Origin: Oxalobacter formigenes
GTDB taxonomy: Bacteria; Pseudomonadota; Gammaproteobacteria; Burkholderiales; Burkholderiaceae_D
Strand: one strand, 5' to 3'
NCBI RefSeq assembly: GCF_027158485.1
Contig: NZ_JAMKYJ010000002.1
Length of the DNA: 64,000 nt
Below are positions 26,657 to 35,982 of this stretch, piece by piece; the stretch's first letter is position 1, and every line of letters starts with the position of its first letter. Below the pieces are notes generated by a model. That model did not search any database. It was given only the letters and a program-made list of their open reading frames with translations, and had not been told where the DNA came from. Both the position numbers and the translations under genes were made by a program.

Positions 26657-27781
26657 ATGGCTGGCAATACTTTCGGAAAACTGTTTTCGGTAACGACGTT
26701 CGGGGAATCGCACGGCGCGGCCATTGGCTGTATTGTCGACGGTTGCCCTCCGGGAATGGACTTGTCGGAAGACGATATCCAGCCTGAACTGGATCGCCGC
26801 AAACCCGGCACTTCCCGTTTCGTCACGCAGCGCCGTGAACCGGATGCCGTCAAAATCCTGTCAGGCGTTTATCAGGGAAAAACCACCGGTACGCCGATAG
26901 CGCTTCTGATCGAAAATCAGGACCAGCGCAGCAAGGATTACAGCAATATCGCCGACGTTTTTCGCCCCGGCCATGCCGATTATCCCTACTTTCTCAAATA
27001 TGGCTTGCGCGACCCGAGAGGTGGTGGCCGTTCGTCAGCCCGTTTGACGGCTGTGACCGTTGCCGCAGCGGCGATTGCCAGAAAATGGCTGAAAAAACGT
27101 TACGGTGTCGAAATCAAAGCTTGTCTTTCCCAGCTGGGGGATACGCCGATTCCATTCCAGTCATGGAATTTCACGTCGCACAATTTATTCTTTGCGGCGA
27201 CGGATTCCAGCGCCTTGTTGAGTGCGCTCGAGGAAAAGATGGACGCCTTGCGCAAAGCGGGCGATTCCATCGGCGCGAAAGTCGATATCATGGCGACCAA
27301 AGTGCCCGTCGGTCTTGGCAATCCGCTTTTTGAAAAACTCGACGCTGAAATCGCTGCTGCGATGATGGGCATCAATGCAGTCAAGGGTGTTGAAATCGGC
27401 GACGGTTTCGCTTCGGTTGCACAAAAAGGTTCCGAGCATGGCGATGAAATCACGCCTGATGGTTTCCAGACCAATCATGCGGGCGGTGTTCTGGGTGGAA
27501 TTTCCACCGGTCAGGATATCCGTGTGTCCATCGCCATCAAGCCGACGCCTTCCATTCGTCTGCCACGCCAGTCGATTGACGGGCAGGGTGAGGCGGTCAC
27601 TGTCGAAACGACAGGCCGCCACGATCCATGTGTCGGCATTCGGGCCGTTCCGGTCGCGGAAGCGATGCTGGCGCTGGTATTGATGGATGCCGTTTTGCAG
27701 CATCGTGCGCAGTGCGCCGACGTGCTTCCCCCGTTTCCTCCTGTCGAAGGAGATTTGCCGCAGTCCATCGACGGCGAATAA
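26657..27781 (+). CDS. aroC: Chorismate synthase
   Basis: 374 aa. Last step of the shikimate pathway: 5-enolpyruvylshikimate 3-phosphate to chorismate, using reduced FMN. Signatures are GESHGAAIGCIVDG, RPGHADY with GLRDPRGGGRSSAR, and the C-terminal RHDPCVGIRAVPVAEAM. Chorismate feeds the trp genes later in the window. Confidence 0.97.
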   Translation: MAGNTFGKLFSVTTFGESHGAAIGCIVDGCPPGMDLSEDDIQPELDRRKPGTSRFVTQRREPDAVKILSGVYQGKTTGTPIALLIENQDQRSKDYSNIADVFRPGHADYPYFLKYGLRDPRGGGRSSARLTAVTVAAAAIARKWLKKRYGVEIKACLSQLGDTPIPFQSWNFTSHNLFFAATDSSALLSALEEKMDALRKAGDSIGAKVDIMATKVPVGLGNPLFEKLDAEIAAAMMGINAVKGVEIGDGFASVAQKGSEHGDEITPDGFQTNHAGGVLGGISTGQDIRVSIAIKPTPSIRLPRQSIDGQGEAVTVETTGRHDPCVGIRAVPVAEAMLALVLMDAVLQHRAQCADVLPPFPPVEGDLPQSIDGE

Positions 27782-27802
27782 GGATGTTTACCGGATCGAG
27801 TC

Positions 27803-28963
27803 GTGTCAGACAATTCATGGCCTAAACAGTCGCTCGGTTTCGGCGCGTTTTATTTCAGCTATTACAGTTTCGTCGGTGTTTTCCCGACCTTCGTTTCCCT
27901 TTACCTGGCGTTCAGGGGTATCAGTGCGTTTGAAATCGGCATTCTGATGTCGCTCATGCAGGCCATGCGTATTGTCGGGCCGAACCTGTGGGGATGGATG
28001 GCGGACTGGACAGGGCAGCGTGCCCGGGTGCTCCAGTTCACGGCGGGCTCGGCGCTGATTGCATTCACCGGTTTCTTCTTCGGCGGCAGCTTCTGGTATT
28101 TCGCTTTTTTCATGATTGCCGTCAATCTGTTCACCAGTGCACAAGGCCCCTTGTCCGATGCCCTGATCCTGTCGGAAATGCAGGGCAATATGTCCCGTTA
28201 CGGGCAATTGCGTCTGTGGGGGTCGGTCGGCTATGTCTTCATGACGGCGGCTTCCGGTTTTGTGCTGGACTGGACGGGGATCGGCCTCATGCCCTGGGTC
28301 GGTGCGGCCATTCTCGGAGCCGTTCTCGTCGTCAGCCTGTGCCTTTACCAGACGCCGCAAACACTTGTCGCCAAAAAAATGGTGTCGGTCTGGCAGGTGA
28401 TGAGCCAGCGTGAAGTGATCGCTTTCATGGTTTCGGGCTGTTTTATGCTGGCGGCGCACTCGGCACTGTATGCGTTTTATTCGCTTTACCTGTCCGTGAT
28501 CGGTTACAGCAGCGTCACGATCGGCATCATGTGGGCGATCGGCGCTTCCGCTGAAATCATTTTCTTCATCTATCAGGCACCGATCATGAAGCGCTTCGGT
28601 ATCAAGGCCATTTTGCTGACGAGCCTCTTTCTGGCGGTCGTGCGTTTTGCCCTGATCGGGTTCGGGGCTGAGTCGTTCATCATTTTGCTGATCGCCCAGA
28701 TTTTGCATGCCGCGACTTTCGGCTCGCATCACGTTGCCTCCATTTTAAGCATCCAGAAATGGTTTGCGGGTCCCTTGCAGGCGAGAGGACAAGCGCTCTT
28801 CATCAGCGCTTCCTACGGTGTCGGCGGTACGCTCGGCGGGTTCTTCCTGTCGTGGGTGTGGAAGGATTTCACGCCGGAAGCCGTTTACTGGGTCGCATCC
28901 GGTTTTGCACTCATCGCATTTCTTGCAGCATGGCAATCATTTCGCTGGCAAGTGCCAAAATAA
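27803..28963 (+). CDS. MFS transporter (PPP/HcaT-like family)
   Basis: 386 aa from a GTG start, about 12 membrane helices. The early segment GVFPTFVSLYLAFRG and the GxxADxxGxR-like loop (GWMADWTGQR) after the second helix place it in the major facilitator superfamily, closest in feel to the MFS_1-like branch that includes the phenylpropionate transporter HcaT. Substrate unknown. It lies 21 bases after aroC, a pairing I recall in Burkholderiales. Confidence 0.8.
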   Translation: MSDNSWPKQSLGFGAFYFSYYSFVGVFPTFVSLYLAFRGISAFEIGILMSLMQAMRIVGPNLWGWMADWTGQRARVLQFTAGSALIAFTGFFFGGSFWYFAFFMIAVNLFTSAQGPLSDALILSEMQGNMSRYGQLRLWGSVGYVFMTAASGFVLDWTGIGLMPWVGAAILGAVLVVSLCLYQTPQTLVAKKMVSVWQVMSQREVIAFMVSGCFMLAAHSALYAFYSLYLSVIGYSSVTIGIMWAIGASAEIIFFIYQAPIMKRFGIKAILLTSLFLAVVRFALIGFGAESFIILLIAQILHAATFGSHHVASILSIQKWFAGPLQARGQALFISASYGVGGTLGGFFLSWVWKDFTPEAVYWVASGFALIAFLAAWQSFRWQVPK

Positions 28964-29044
28964 AACGCAATAACCCTATGCTCTGTCAGGTTTGCCGCTG
29001 AATGTGGCATAATAATTTATTAGTCAACAAAGTATATAAGCATC

Positions 29045-30448
29045 ATGGCAAAAACTCTCTACGACAAACTCTGGGAATCCCATGTAGTGGATACGGAAAA
29101 AGACGGTACGACGATTTTGTATATCGATCGCCACCTTCTGCATGAAGTCACCAGCCCGCAGGCGTTTGAAGGACTGCGTATCGCAGGCCGCAAGCCCTGG
29201 AGGGATTCTGCCAATCTGCTGGTAGCCGATCACAATGTCTCGACGCAGAACCGCCAGGGTCCGATTGCCGACCCGATTTCACGTTTGCAGGTCGAAACGC
29301 TGGATATGAATGCAAAAGCGTTCAATCTGACCTATTTCAACATGGCCGACAATCGTCAGGGCATCGTGCACGTCATCGGGCCTGAACAGGGTGCAACCCT
29401 TCCGGGCATGACTGTTGTCTGCGGCGATTCGCATACCTCGACCCACGGCGCTTTCGGTTGTCTGGCTCATGGTATCGGTACGTCGGAAGTCGAACACGTT
29501 CTCGCAACCCAGACGCTTCTGGCGAAAAAATCGAAATCGATGCTTGTTGAAGTCGAAGGGCAACTGGGCGAAGGCGTTACCGCGAAAGACATTGTACTGG
29601 CTGTCATCGGCAAGATCGGAACGGCCGGCGGTACCGGTTATGCCATCGAGTTCGCTGGTTCCGCCATCCGTGGTTTGTCCATGGAAGGCCGGATGACCCT
29701 GTGCAATATGGCGATCGAGGCAGGTGCCCGTGCCGGTATGGTCGCCGTAGACGATACGACAATCGAATACGTCAGGGGCCGTCCATTCTCTCCGACAGGC
29801 GACCAGTGGGAAAAAGCGGTCGCATACTGGAAGACCCTGCATTCCGATGAAGGCGCAAAATTCGACGCAGTCGTCAAACTGGATGCTTCCGAAATCCAGC
29901 CTCAGGTCACATGGGGTACGTCCCCGGAAATGGTGACTTCGGTTGATGGAAAAGTGCCTGATCCGGCCAACGAAGCCGATCCGATCCGCCGTGATGCGAT
30001 CGTTCGCGCACTGAAGTACATGGATTTGCAGCCGAATATGCCCATCACGTCGATTGCCATCGACAAGGTTTTCATCGGTTCCTGCACCAATTCGCGTATC
30101 GAGGACCTGAGAGCGGCCGCAGCTGTCGTCAAGGGTAAAAAACGTGCCCCGAACGTGGCGCTGGCGATGGTTGTTCCCGGTTCCGGTCTCGTGAAAGAAC
30201 AGGCGGAAAAAGAAGGTCTGGACAAGATCTTTATCGAAGCCGGTTTCGAATGGCGCGAACCGGGCTGCTCCATGTGTCTGGCGATGAACGACGACCGGCT
30301 CGCTCCGGGCGAACGTTGTGCATCCACGTCGAACCGGAATTTTGAAGGACGACAAGGACAGGGTGGCAGAACCCATTTAGTATCACCTGCAATGGCAGCA
30401 GCAGCTGGCATTGCCGGACATTTTGTTGATGTGCGTGAAAACCGTTAA
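29045..30448 (+). CDS. leuC: 3-isopropylmalate dehydratase large subunit
   Basis: 467 aa, aconitase family. The three 4Fe-4S ligands are C347 (GSCTNSR), C408 and C411 (EPGCSMC). With LeuD it isomerises 2-isopropylmalate to 3-isopropylmalate in leucine synthesis. Other signatures: GDSHTSTHGAFG near 127-138. Confidence 0.97.
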   Translation: MAKTLYDKLWESHVVDTEKDGTTILYIDRHLLHEVTSPQAFEGLRIAGRKPWRDSANLLVADHNVSTQNRQGPIADPISRLQVETLDMNAKAFNLTYFNMADNRQGIVHVIGPEQGATLPGMTVVCGDSHTSTHGAFGCLAHGIGTSEVEHVLATQTLLAKKSKSMLVEVEGQLGEGVTAKDIVLAVIGKIGTAGGTGYAIEFAGSAIRGLSMEGRMTLCNMAIEAGARAGMVAVDDTTIEYVRGRPFSPTGDQWEKAVAYWKTLHSDEGAKFDAVVKLDASEIQPQVTWGTSPEMVTSVDGKVPDPANEADPIRRDAIVRALKYMDLQPNMPITSIAIDKVFIGSCTNSRIEDLRAAAAVVKGKKRAPNVALAMVVPGSGLVKEQAEKEGLDKIFIEAGFEWREPGCSMCLAMNDDRLAPGERCASTSNRNFEGRQGQGGRTHLVSPAMAAAAGIAGHFVDVRENR

Positions 30449-30463
30449 AAGAAGGAGAATAAG

Positions 30464-30583
30464 ATGAGAGCTTTGATCGCTGTTCTGGCAGCAGTGGCTT
30501 TTCTGGCGGGTTGCAATACCGTGCAAGGTGTAGGCAAGGATGTGCAGAAAGCAGGTTCTGCCGTAGAAAAAGCTGCTAAATAA
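30464..30583 (+). CDS. Entericidin-like small lipoprotein
   Basis: 39 aa. The signal MRALIAVLAAVAFLAGC has a lipobox LAGC with Cys17; the mature part NTVQGVGKDVQKAGSAVEKAA has the GxGKDxxxAG pattern of the entericidin EcnA/EcnB family. GAAGGAG precedes the ATG. In E. coli these form a toxin/antidote lipoprotein pair linked to stationary-phase lysis; here only one member is present and a lytic role is not shown. A single entericidin between leuC and leuD is, as I recall, common in Burkholderiales. Confidence 0.88.
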   Translation: MRALIAVLAAVAFLAGCNTVQGVGKDVQKAGSAVEKAAK

Positions 30584-30604
30584 ACGTTAGAAATAACGTT
30601 TATT
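30579..30604 (+). terminator. Stem-loop overlapping the entericidin stop codon
   Basis: Perfect 11-bp arms AATAAACGTTA/TAACGTTTATT around a GAAA tetraloop. No T-run follows, so it may be a partial terminator or an mRNA-stabilising or processing element between the entericidin and leuD. Confidence 0.5.
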
Positions 30605-30703
30605 CTGGAAGTGAATTTGTTTTGTTTTCGGCTTTCCGACGCACTGGACAGGGAAGCCGGCTCTTTTGTTTTCGAACGAAAGACACATGGATTGATTTGA
30701 ATC

Positions 30704-31351
30704 ATGGAAAAATTTACCGTACATACCGGATTGGTCGTGCCACTGGATCGTGTCAACGTGGACACGGATGCGATTATCCCCAAGCAGTTTCTGAAATCGA
30801 TCAAGCGGACAGGCTTCGGCCCGAACCTGTTTGACGAATGGCGCTATCTCGATCATGGCGAGCCGGGTATGGACAATTCCATCCGTCCGGTCAATCCGGA
30901 TTTCGTGTTGAATCAGCCGCGTTATGAAGGCGCCTCGATTTTGCTGGCACGCAAGAATTTCGGATGCGGTTCTTCCCGCGAGCATGCTCCCTGGGCCTTG
31001 CAACAGTATGGTTTCAAAGCCGTCATCGCACCGAGCTTTGCCGACATTTTCTTCAACAACTGTTTCAAGAACGGTTTTCTGCCGATTACCCTGTCGGAAG
31101 AACAGGTCGAGCAGCTGTTTACGGCCGTTGAAGCGAATCCGGGTTATCAGCTGACGGTCGATCTGGAAAAAATGGTCGTCAGAAACGATGACGCTTCCAT
31201 CGCGTTCACTTTCGCGATTGACCCGTTCCGCCAATATTGCCTGATGAACGGTCTGGACGATATCGGCCTGACACTGCAAAAGGCGGACAAGATCCGGGAA
31301 TACGAAAAACGCCATGTCGGCGAACAGCCCTGGCTGGCCAATACGATTTGA
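30704..31351 (+). CDS. leuD: 3-isopropylmalate dehydratase small subunit
   Basis: 215 aa. Swivel domain of the aconitase fold, with VDTDAIIPKQFLK near the start and FGCGSSREHAPWAL near 85-98. It is the partner of LeuC and lies 120 bases after the entericidin gene. Confidence 0.97.
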   Translation: MEKFTVHTGLVVPLDRVNVDTDAIIPKQFLKSIKRTGFGPNLFDEWRYLDHGEPGMDNSIRPVNPDFVLNQPRYEGASILLARKNFGCGSSREHAPWALQQYGFKAVIAPSFADIFFNNCFKNGFLPITLSEEQVEQLFTAVEANPGYQLTVDLEKMVVRNDDASIAFTFAIDPFRQYCLMNGLDDIGLTLQKADKIREYEKRHVGEQPWLANTI

Positions 31352-31417
31352 TTGTTTTATAAATACATAAAAACGGTTCTTCCCGACGAAGGCGGAACCC
31401 CATACGAGAGGAAAGAC

Positions 31418-32485
31418 GTGAAGATTGCAATGCTGCCGGGTGACGGTATCGGCCCGGAAATTCTGAATGAGGCCGCTCGCGTATTGAATGCGCTTGATGA
31501 AAAATTTGAAATGGAATGGGCCGACGTCGGTGGCGCAGGTTATGCCGCTCACGGCCATCCGTTGCCGGAAGGGACACTGAAGCTGGCAAAGGAAGCCGAT
31601 GCGATCCTCTTTGGTGCCGTCGGCGATTTCAAATACGACACGCTGGAACGTTCCCTGCGTCCGGAACAGGCTATTTTAGGCCTGCGCAAAAACCTGAAAC
31701 TGTTCGCCAATTTGCGTCCGGCCATCCTCTATCCTGAACTGGCAGGCGCTTCGACGCTGAAACCGGAAGTCGTTTCCGGACTGGATCTGCTGATCGTCCG
31801 CGAATTGACCGGTGACATTTATTTCGGCCAGCCACGTGGCCACCGTTCTGCACCGGACGGTGCTTTTGAAGGTGCCCGTGAAGGTTTCGATACCATGCGT
31901 TACGCTGAACCGGAAATCCGTCGTATCGCTCACATCGCTTTCCAGACGGCCAAAAAACGCGGCAAACGCCTGACGTCCGTCGACAAGGCCAACGTGCTGG
32001 AAACCTCACAGCTCTGGCGTGAAATCATGATCGACGTGTCCAGGGAATATCCTGACGTCAAACTGGATCACATGTACGTCGATAACGCCGCCATGCAACT
32101 GGTTCGCGCACCGAAAGAACTGGACGTTATCGTGACCGGCAACATGTTCGGCGACATCCTGTCCGACGCAGCTGCGATGCTGACCGGTTCGATCGGCATG
32201 CTGCCGTCCGCTTCGCTGGACGAAGACAACAAGGGGCTGTACGAACCGTCTCACGGTTCCGCTCCGGATATCGCCGGCAAAGGCATTGCCAACCCGCTGG
32301 CACAGATTTTGTCTGCCGCAATGATGCTGCGCTACTCCCTGAACATGGGCGAACAGGCAGACCGTATTGAAAAAGCTGTCAAGAAAGTGCTGGCGGATGG
32401 ATTGCGTACGGGTGATATTTATGAAGAAGGCACCAAACGTGTCGGTACGAAGGAAATGGGTGACGCTGTCGTCGCCGCTCTGTAA
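31418..32485 (+). CDS. leuB: 3-isopropylmalate dehydrogenase
   Basis: 355 aa from the GTG at 31418, preceded by GAGAGGAA; the frame is open upstream but MKIAMLPGDGIGPE is the standard N-terminus. It oxidatively decarboxylates 3-isopropylmalate with NAD. Signatures are RELTGDIYFG, the catalytic Lys/Asp region (VDKANVLETS, VDNAAMQLV) and GNMFGDILSDAAAMLTGSIG. Confidence 0.97.
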   Translation: MKIAMLPGDGIGPEILNEAARVLNALDEKFEMEWADVGGAGYAAHGHPLPEGTLKLAKEADAILFGAVGDFKYDTLERSLRPEQAILGLRKNLKLFANLRPAILYPELAGASTLKPEVVSGLDLLIVRELTGDIYFGQPRGHRSAPDGAFEGAREGFDTMRYAEPEIRRIAHIAFQTAKKRGKRLTSVDKANVLETSQLWREIMIDVSREYPDVKLDHMYVDNAAMQLVRAPKELDVIVTGNMFGDILSDAAAMLTGSIGMLPSASLDEDNKGLYEPSHGSAPDIAGKGIANPLAQILSAAMMLRYSLNMGEQADRIEKAVKKVLADGLRTGDIYEEGTKRVGTKEMGDAVVAAL

Positions 32486-32516
32486 GACATGTCTGGATGA
32501 TTGATCGGGTGATTAA

Positions 32517-33632
32517 ATGAAACTGGTAGGATTGATTGGCTGGCGCGGAATGGTCGGTTCCGTTCTGATGCAGCGTATGCAGGAAGAAAACGATTTCGAT
32601 TTGTTCGAGCCCGTTTTCTTCACGACGTCGAACGTTGGAGGCAAGGCGCCTGCAATGGCGAAAAACGAAACCGTCCTGAAAGACGCTTTCAATATCGACG
32701 AACTGAAAAAATGCGACATCCTGATTTCCTGCCAGGGCGGTGACTATACCGTTGACGTTTTTCCGAAGTTGCGGGCAGCCGGATGGGATGGTTACTGGAT
32801 TGATGCCGCTTCCAAGCTGCGCATGAACGACGATGCACTGATCATTCTCGACCCGGTCAATCGCAAGGTCATTGAAGATGGCCTCTCCAAAGGTATCAAG
32901 AACTACATCGGCGGAAATTGCACCGTTTCGTGCATGCTGATGGGCCTCGGTGGCCTGTTTGAAAACGATCTCGTCGAATGGATGACGTCGATGACGTATC
33001 AGGCCGCTTCCGGCGGTGGTGCGCAACACATGCGGGAACTGCTGACCCAGTTCGGTTCCATCCATACCGAAGTCAGGATGAATCTGGAAAACCCGGCTTC
33101 GGCCATTCTTGAAATCGACCGTCAGGTGCTGGCTCGCCAGCGTGGCATGACGGCCGATGAAACGAAACAGTTCGGTGTCCCTCTCGCAGGTAACCTGATC
33201 CCCTGGATCGATACCGATCTGGGCAATGGCATGTCACGCGAGGAATGGAAAGGCGGCGCCGAAACCAACAAGATTCTGGGCAAAAACGATGGCAACAAGG
33301 TTATCGTTGACGGCCTCTGCGTCCGTGTCGGTGCAATGCGTTGCCATTCCCAGGCATTGACGATCAAGCTGAAAAAAGACGTGCCGCTGGACGAAATCAC
33401 CGATATCCTGAAAAGCCACAACCAGTGGGCGAAAGTCGTGCCGAATACGAAAGAGGATTCGGTGCGTGACCTGACGCCTGCCGCCGTCTCCGGTAGTCTG
33501 ACGATTCCGGTCGGACGCTTGCGCAAGCTGGAAATGGGTAATGATTACCTCTCCGCATTTACTGTCGGCGACCAGTTGCTTTGGGGGGCTGCCGAACCGT
33601 TGCGTCGCATGCTGCGAATCATCCTGGAATGA
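32517..33632 (+). CDS. asd: Aspartate-semialdehyde dehydrogenase
   Basis: 371 aa, the gammaproteobacterial-type enzyme. The nucleophile is C135 in GGNCTVS; H277 in RCHSQAL is the general base. It makes aspartate semialdehyde for DapA and for the threonine/methionine branch. In many Burkholderiales fimV follows; here the metal cassette follows on the other strand. Confidence 0.97.
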   Translation: MKLVGLIGWRGMVGSVLMQRMQEENDFDLFEPVFFTTSNVGGKAPAMAKNETVLKDAFNIDELKKCDILISCQGGDYTVDVFPKLRAAGWDGYWIDAASKLRMNDDALIILDPVNRKVIEDGLSKGIKNYIGGNCTVSCMLMGLGGLFENDLVEWMTSMTYQAASGGGAQHMRELLTQFGSIHTEVRMNLENPASAILEIDRQVLARQRGMTADETKQFGVPLAGNLIPWIDTDLGNGMSREEWKGGAETNKILGKNDGNKVIVDGLCVRVGAMRCHSQALTIKLKKDVPLDEITDILKSHNQWAKVVPNTKEDSVRDLTPAAVSGSLTIPVGRLRKLEMGNDYLSAFTVGDQLLWGAAEPLRRMLRIILE

Positions 33633-33766
33633 CGGGATGGTTTGTTTTCGGAATGATTGCCTGATTTGAACGTTCCAGGCAGGAAAGGCTTTTCACCATT
33701 CTTTAACTGTAAGTGCAGGGCCGCCATTATTGCCTTGACATGAATGGAGCAGGCTATAGAGAGTTT

Positions 33767-33803
33767 AAAAAGGGTAAATCGCGCCATGCAGATTTACCCT
33801 TTT
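33767..33803. terminator. Bidirectional terminator between asd and the metal cassette
   Basis: AAAAGGGTAAATC pairs perfectly with GATTTACCCTTTT around a 10-base loop. A- and T-rich flanks allow it to act on both converging transcripts. Confidence 0.9.
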
Positions 33804-33806
33804 GTT

Positions 33807-34370
33807 TTATTGCGTTACCAGTTCCTTGCCATGTTGCGTTTTCCTTTCGATGGAAATGACATTCAGAACGAGATTGGTGTAGCCTTCAGGTGTTCGTGTC
33901 AGTTCAGGTGTTCCGGTTACACGAATCCAGTCTTTTTCCTGTGGGAGTTGTCCTGCATATTTCAGCAGAAAACCGCCCCAGCCATCGTTGTCGCAGCAAC
34001 CCGGGCCGTAACGATAAATAACCGGAACCTTCAGGCTGCCGTCACGGGTCGTGAACGAGGCGTACATCCCTTCCACAATAATGGTTTTGTCTTTGTATTC
34101 ATCAAAATTGTAATAAATGTCGTTGATTTGCGTCAGGAACATTTTTTCACTGATTTCAAGAATATCCGAATCAGGATTCGGATTATATGGCTCGGGTACT
34201 TCTTCTTCATCAGAAACTTCTTCCCTGGAAGTGTCTGCCAGGGAATCCGAATAAATTGTTGGGGTGTCGTCCATTTTCGGCGGTTTTGCATCGAATCCCA
34301 TTCGGCCAGCCGGATTGCTGCAGCCTGAAACAAGAAGACATAGCGCCACTGTAATGCAGAATTTCTTCAT
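33807..34370 (-). CDS. Lipoprotein with a GPGCC motif, last gene of the metal cassette
   Basis: 187 aa. Lipobox VSGC with Cys17; an acidic Pro/Asp/Glu-rich linker (about 30-68); then a compact domain of about 110 residues with VEGMYAS, RYGPGCCDNDGWGGFLL and WIRVTGTPE. The pattern recalls the OB-like C-terminal part of the DUF1980/TIGR03943 proteins that accompany zinc transporters, but that is a recollection and not a proven match. The start overlaps the permease stop by 4 bases (ATGA), so it belongs to the operon. The paired Cys could bind metal. Confidence 0.75.
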   Translation of the reverse strand: MKKFCITVALCLLVSGCSNPAGRMGFDAKPPKMDDTPTIYSDSLADTSREEVSDEEEVPEPYNPNPDSDILEISEKMFLTQINDIYYNFDEYKDKTIIVEGMYASFTTRDGSLKVPVIYRYGPGCCDNDGWGGFLLKYAGQLPQEKDWIRVTGTPELTRTPEGYTNLVLNVISIERKTQHGKELVTQ

Positions 34371-35206
34371 ATTATTTGCTCATGGAAAAATGTTTTTTTG
34401 ATTGTCTGGATCAGCCAATAAAGCAGAAAAGCCGCAATATTGCATATCACGATACTGGCACCGGTTGGAGTCGCATACTCATAAGAAATCACGATGCCGA
34501 TCCACAGGCATATGACGGATATAACAGCCGAGTTGATGATCACAGTCCTGAATTTTCTGCAAAGACGCATTGACGTCAGGGCAGGAAAGACGATCAGGCT
34601 GGAGATCAGCAAGGCTCCCATCATCCGCATTCCGAGAACGATAATCAGGGCGGACATCAGCGCAATCAGCATGTTATAAAATCCGGAACGGTTTCCAGTT
34701 GCACTGGCAAACGATTCGTCGAAAGTGATGGCAAAGATCCGGTTGTAAAACAGGATGAACATCAGCAGAATGGCAATGGAAAGGGCGAGGCTCAGGTAAA
34801 CGTCATTACGGGACATGCCGAGAATGCTGCCGAAAAGATAATTGCAAACATCGGTATTCATCCCCGTGGTCATTGAAAGAATCATGACGCCCGTTGCCAG
34901 CGCTCCGGTTGAAATGAGTGCAATAGCCGCGTCGCCCTTGATTTTGCTGTTTTCGCTGATTCTGAGCAACACGAAGGAGGCAGCCACGACAACGGGAATC
35001 GCAACGGAAAGCGGAGCGGCGTTCAGTGCAGTTGCCAGTGCCAGAGCGCCGAACCCGACATGTGAAAGACCATCTCCGATCATGGAATAACGTTTCAATA
35101 CCAGGCTGACACCCAGCAATGACGAACACAATGCGACAAAAGTACCGACCAGAATGGCCCGTACCATGAAAGGATAGGAAAATATTTCAAGCATCAGGCT
35201 GAACAT
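34367..35206 (-). CDS. Zinc/manganese-type ABC transporter permease (ZnuB-like)
   Basis: 279 aa from the ATG at 35206, with GGAGA upstream; the frame extends further but the extension lacks a ribosome site. ABC-3 family, about eight membrane helices, starting MVRAILVGTFVALCSSLLGV and containing the conserved SLIGDGLSH-like loop (SMIGDGLSHVGFG) that contacts the ATPase. It would form the channel with the neighbouring ATPase. The start lies inside the ATPase gene (20-base overlap). Confidence 0.92.
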   Translation of the reverse strand: MFSLMLEIFSYPFMVRAILVGTFVALCSSLLGVSLVLKRYSMIGDGLSHVGFGALALATALNAAPLSVAIPVVVAASFVLLRISENSKIKGDAAIALISTGALATGVMILSMTTGMNTDVCNYLFGSILGMSRNDVYLSLALSIAILLMFILFYNRIFAITFDESFASATGNRSGFYNMLIALMSALIIVLGMRMMGALLISSLIVFPALTSMRLCRKFRTVIINSAVISVICLWIGIVISYEYATPTGASIVICNIAAFLLYWLIQTIKKTFFHEQII

Positions 35207-35906
35207 ATGTCTCCTTTCCAATGAATCTCCGGCCAATATCGCTGTTCTGGTATTCCCCGGCAGTCCCGAAAAAAAGCTGGGTATGGTGAAGATGCAAAAT
35301 GTGTTTCGCATATTTCATGGTAGATGGAATGTCGTGCGAGACCATAATGACCGTAATGCCTTGTCCGTTTATTGTTTGAATCAGCTCGTACATTTCCTGT
35401 GAAACGACGGGGTCCAGCCCCGCCACCGGTTTATCCAGCAATATCGCTTTTTTTGTCGCGCACAAGGCGCGGGCAAGCAGGACCCGTTGCTGCTGTCCAC
35501 CAGACAGTTCACGGTAACATTTGTTTTTCAAATGACCGATTCCCAACCGTTCCATATTGTGCTCGGCGACATTTTTTTCATTTTTTGAATAAAATGGCCT
35601 GAAACCCAGTCTGTTCAGGCATCCTGATAAAACGACTTCATAAACACTGGCAGGAAAATCTTTCTGGATACTTGTCTGTTGGGGTAAATAGCCGATTTCG
35701 GCGGGTGCAAGCCGGTTATGCATTTCAATAATGCCGGCGAATGGCTTTTTCAGGTGAAGAAGTCCTTTGAGCAGGGTGCTTTTTCCCGAGCCGTTTTTTC
35801 CGACAATACAAAAATAATCGCCATCCACTATGCTGAAATTGAGATCTTTAACGGTAACGACATTGTCGTAAGCGAAAGAAACGTTTTTGCAGGAAATCAT
35901 GTTCAT
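35187..35906 (-). CDS. Metal ABC transporter ATP-binding protein (ZnuC-like), Walker B Glu replaced by Lys
   Basis: 239 aa. Walker A GKNGSGKST at 36-44, Q-loop at YLPQQ (73-77), signature LSGGQ at 134-138, H-loop H191 in MVSHD. Walker B reads AILLDKPVAG: position 159, where ABC ATPases have the catalytic Glu, is Lys (codon AAA at 35432-35430). One G-to-A change from GAA would explain it. If the reading is right, ATP hydrolysis should be strongly impaired unless another residue compensates. Start could be the second Met (35900). Confidence 0.92.
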   Translation of the reverse strand: MNMISCKNVSFAYDNVVTVKDLNFSIVDGDYFCIVGKNGSGKSTLLKGLLHLKKPFAGIIEMHNRLAPAEIGYLPQQTSIQKDFPASVYEVVLSGCLNRLGFRPFYSKNEKNVAEHNMERLGIGHLKNKCYRELSGGQQQRVLLARALCATKKAILLDKPVAGLDPVVSQEMYELIQTINGQGITVIMVSHDIPSTMKYAKHILHLHHTQLFFGTAGEYQNSDIGRRFIGKETYVQPDA

Positions 35907-35982
35907 TAGCTGACCGATCTTTTTATTAAAATATTCCCGTCACGTCAGGGCGGTGATCTGAAAATTACCGCCCCGGGTATCG

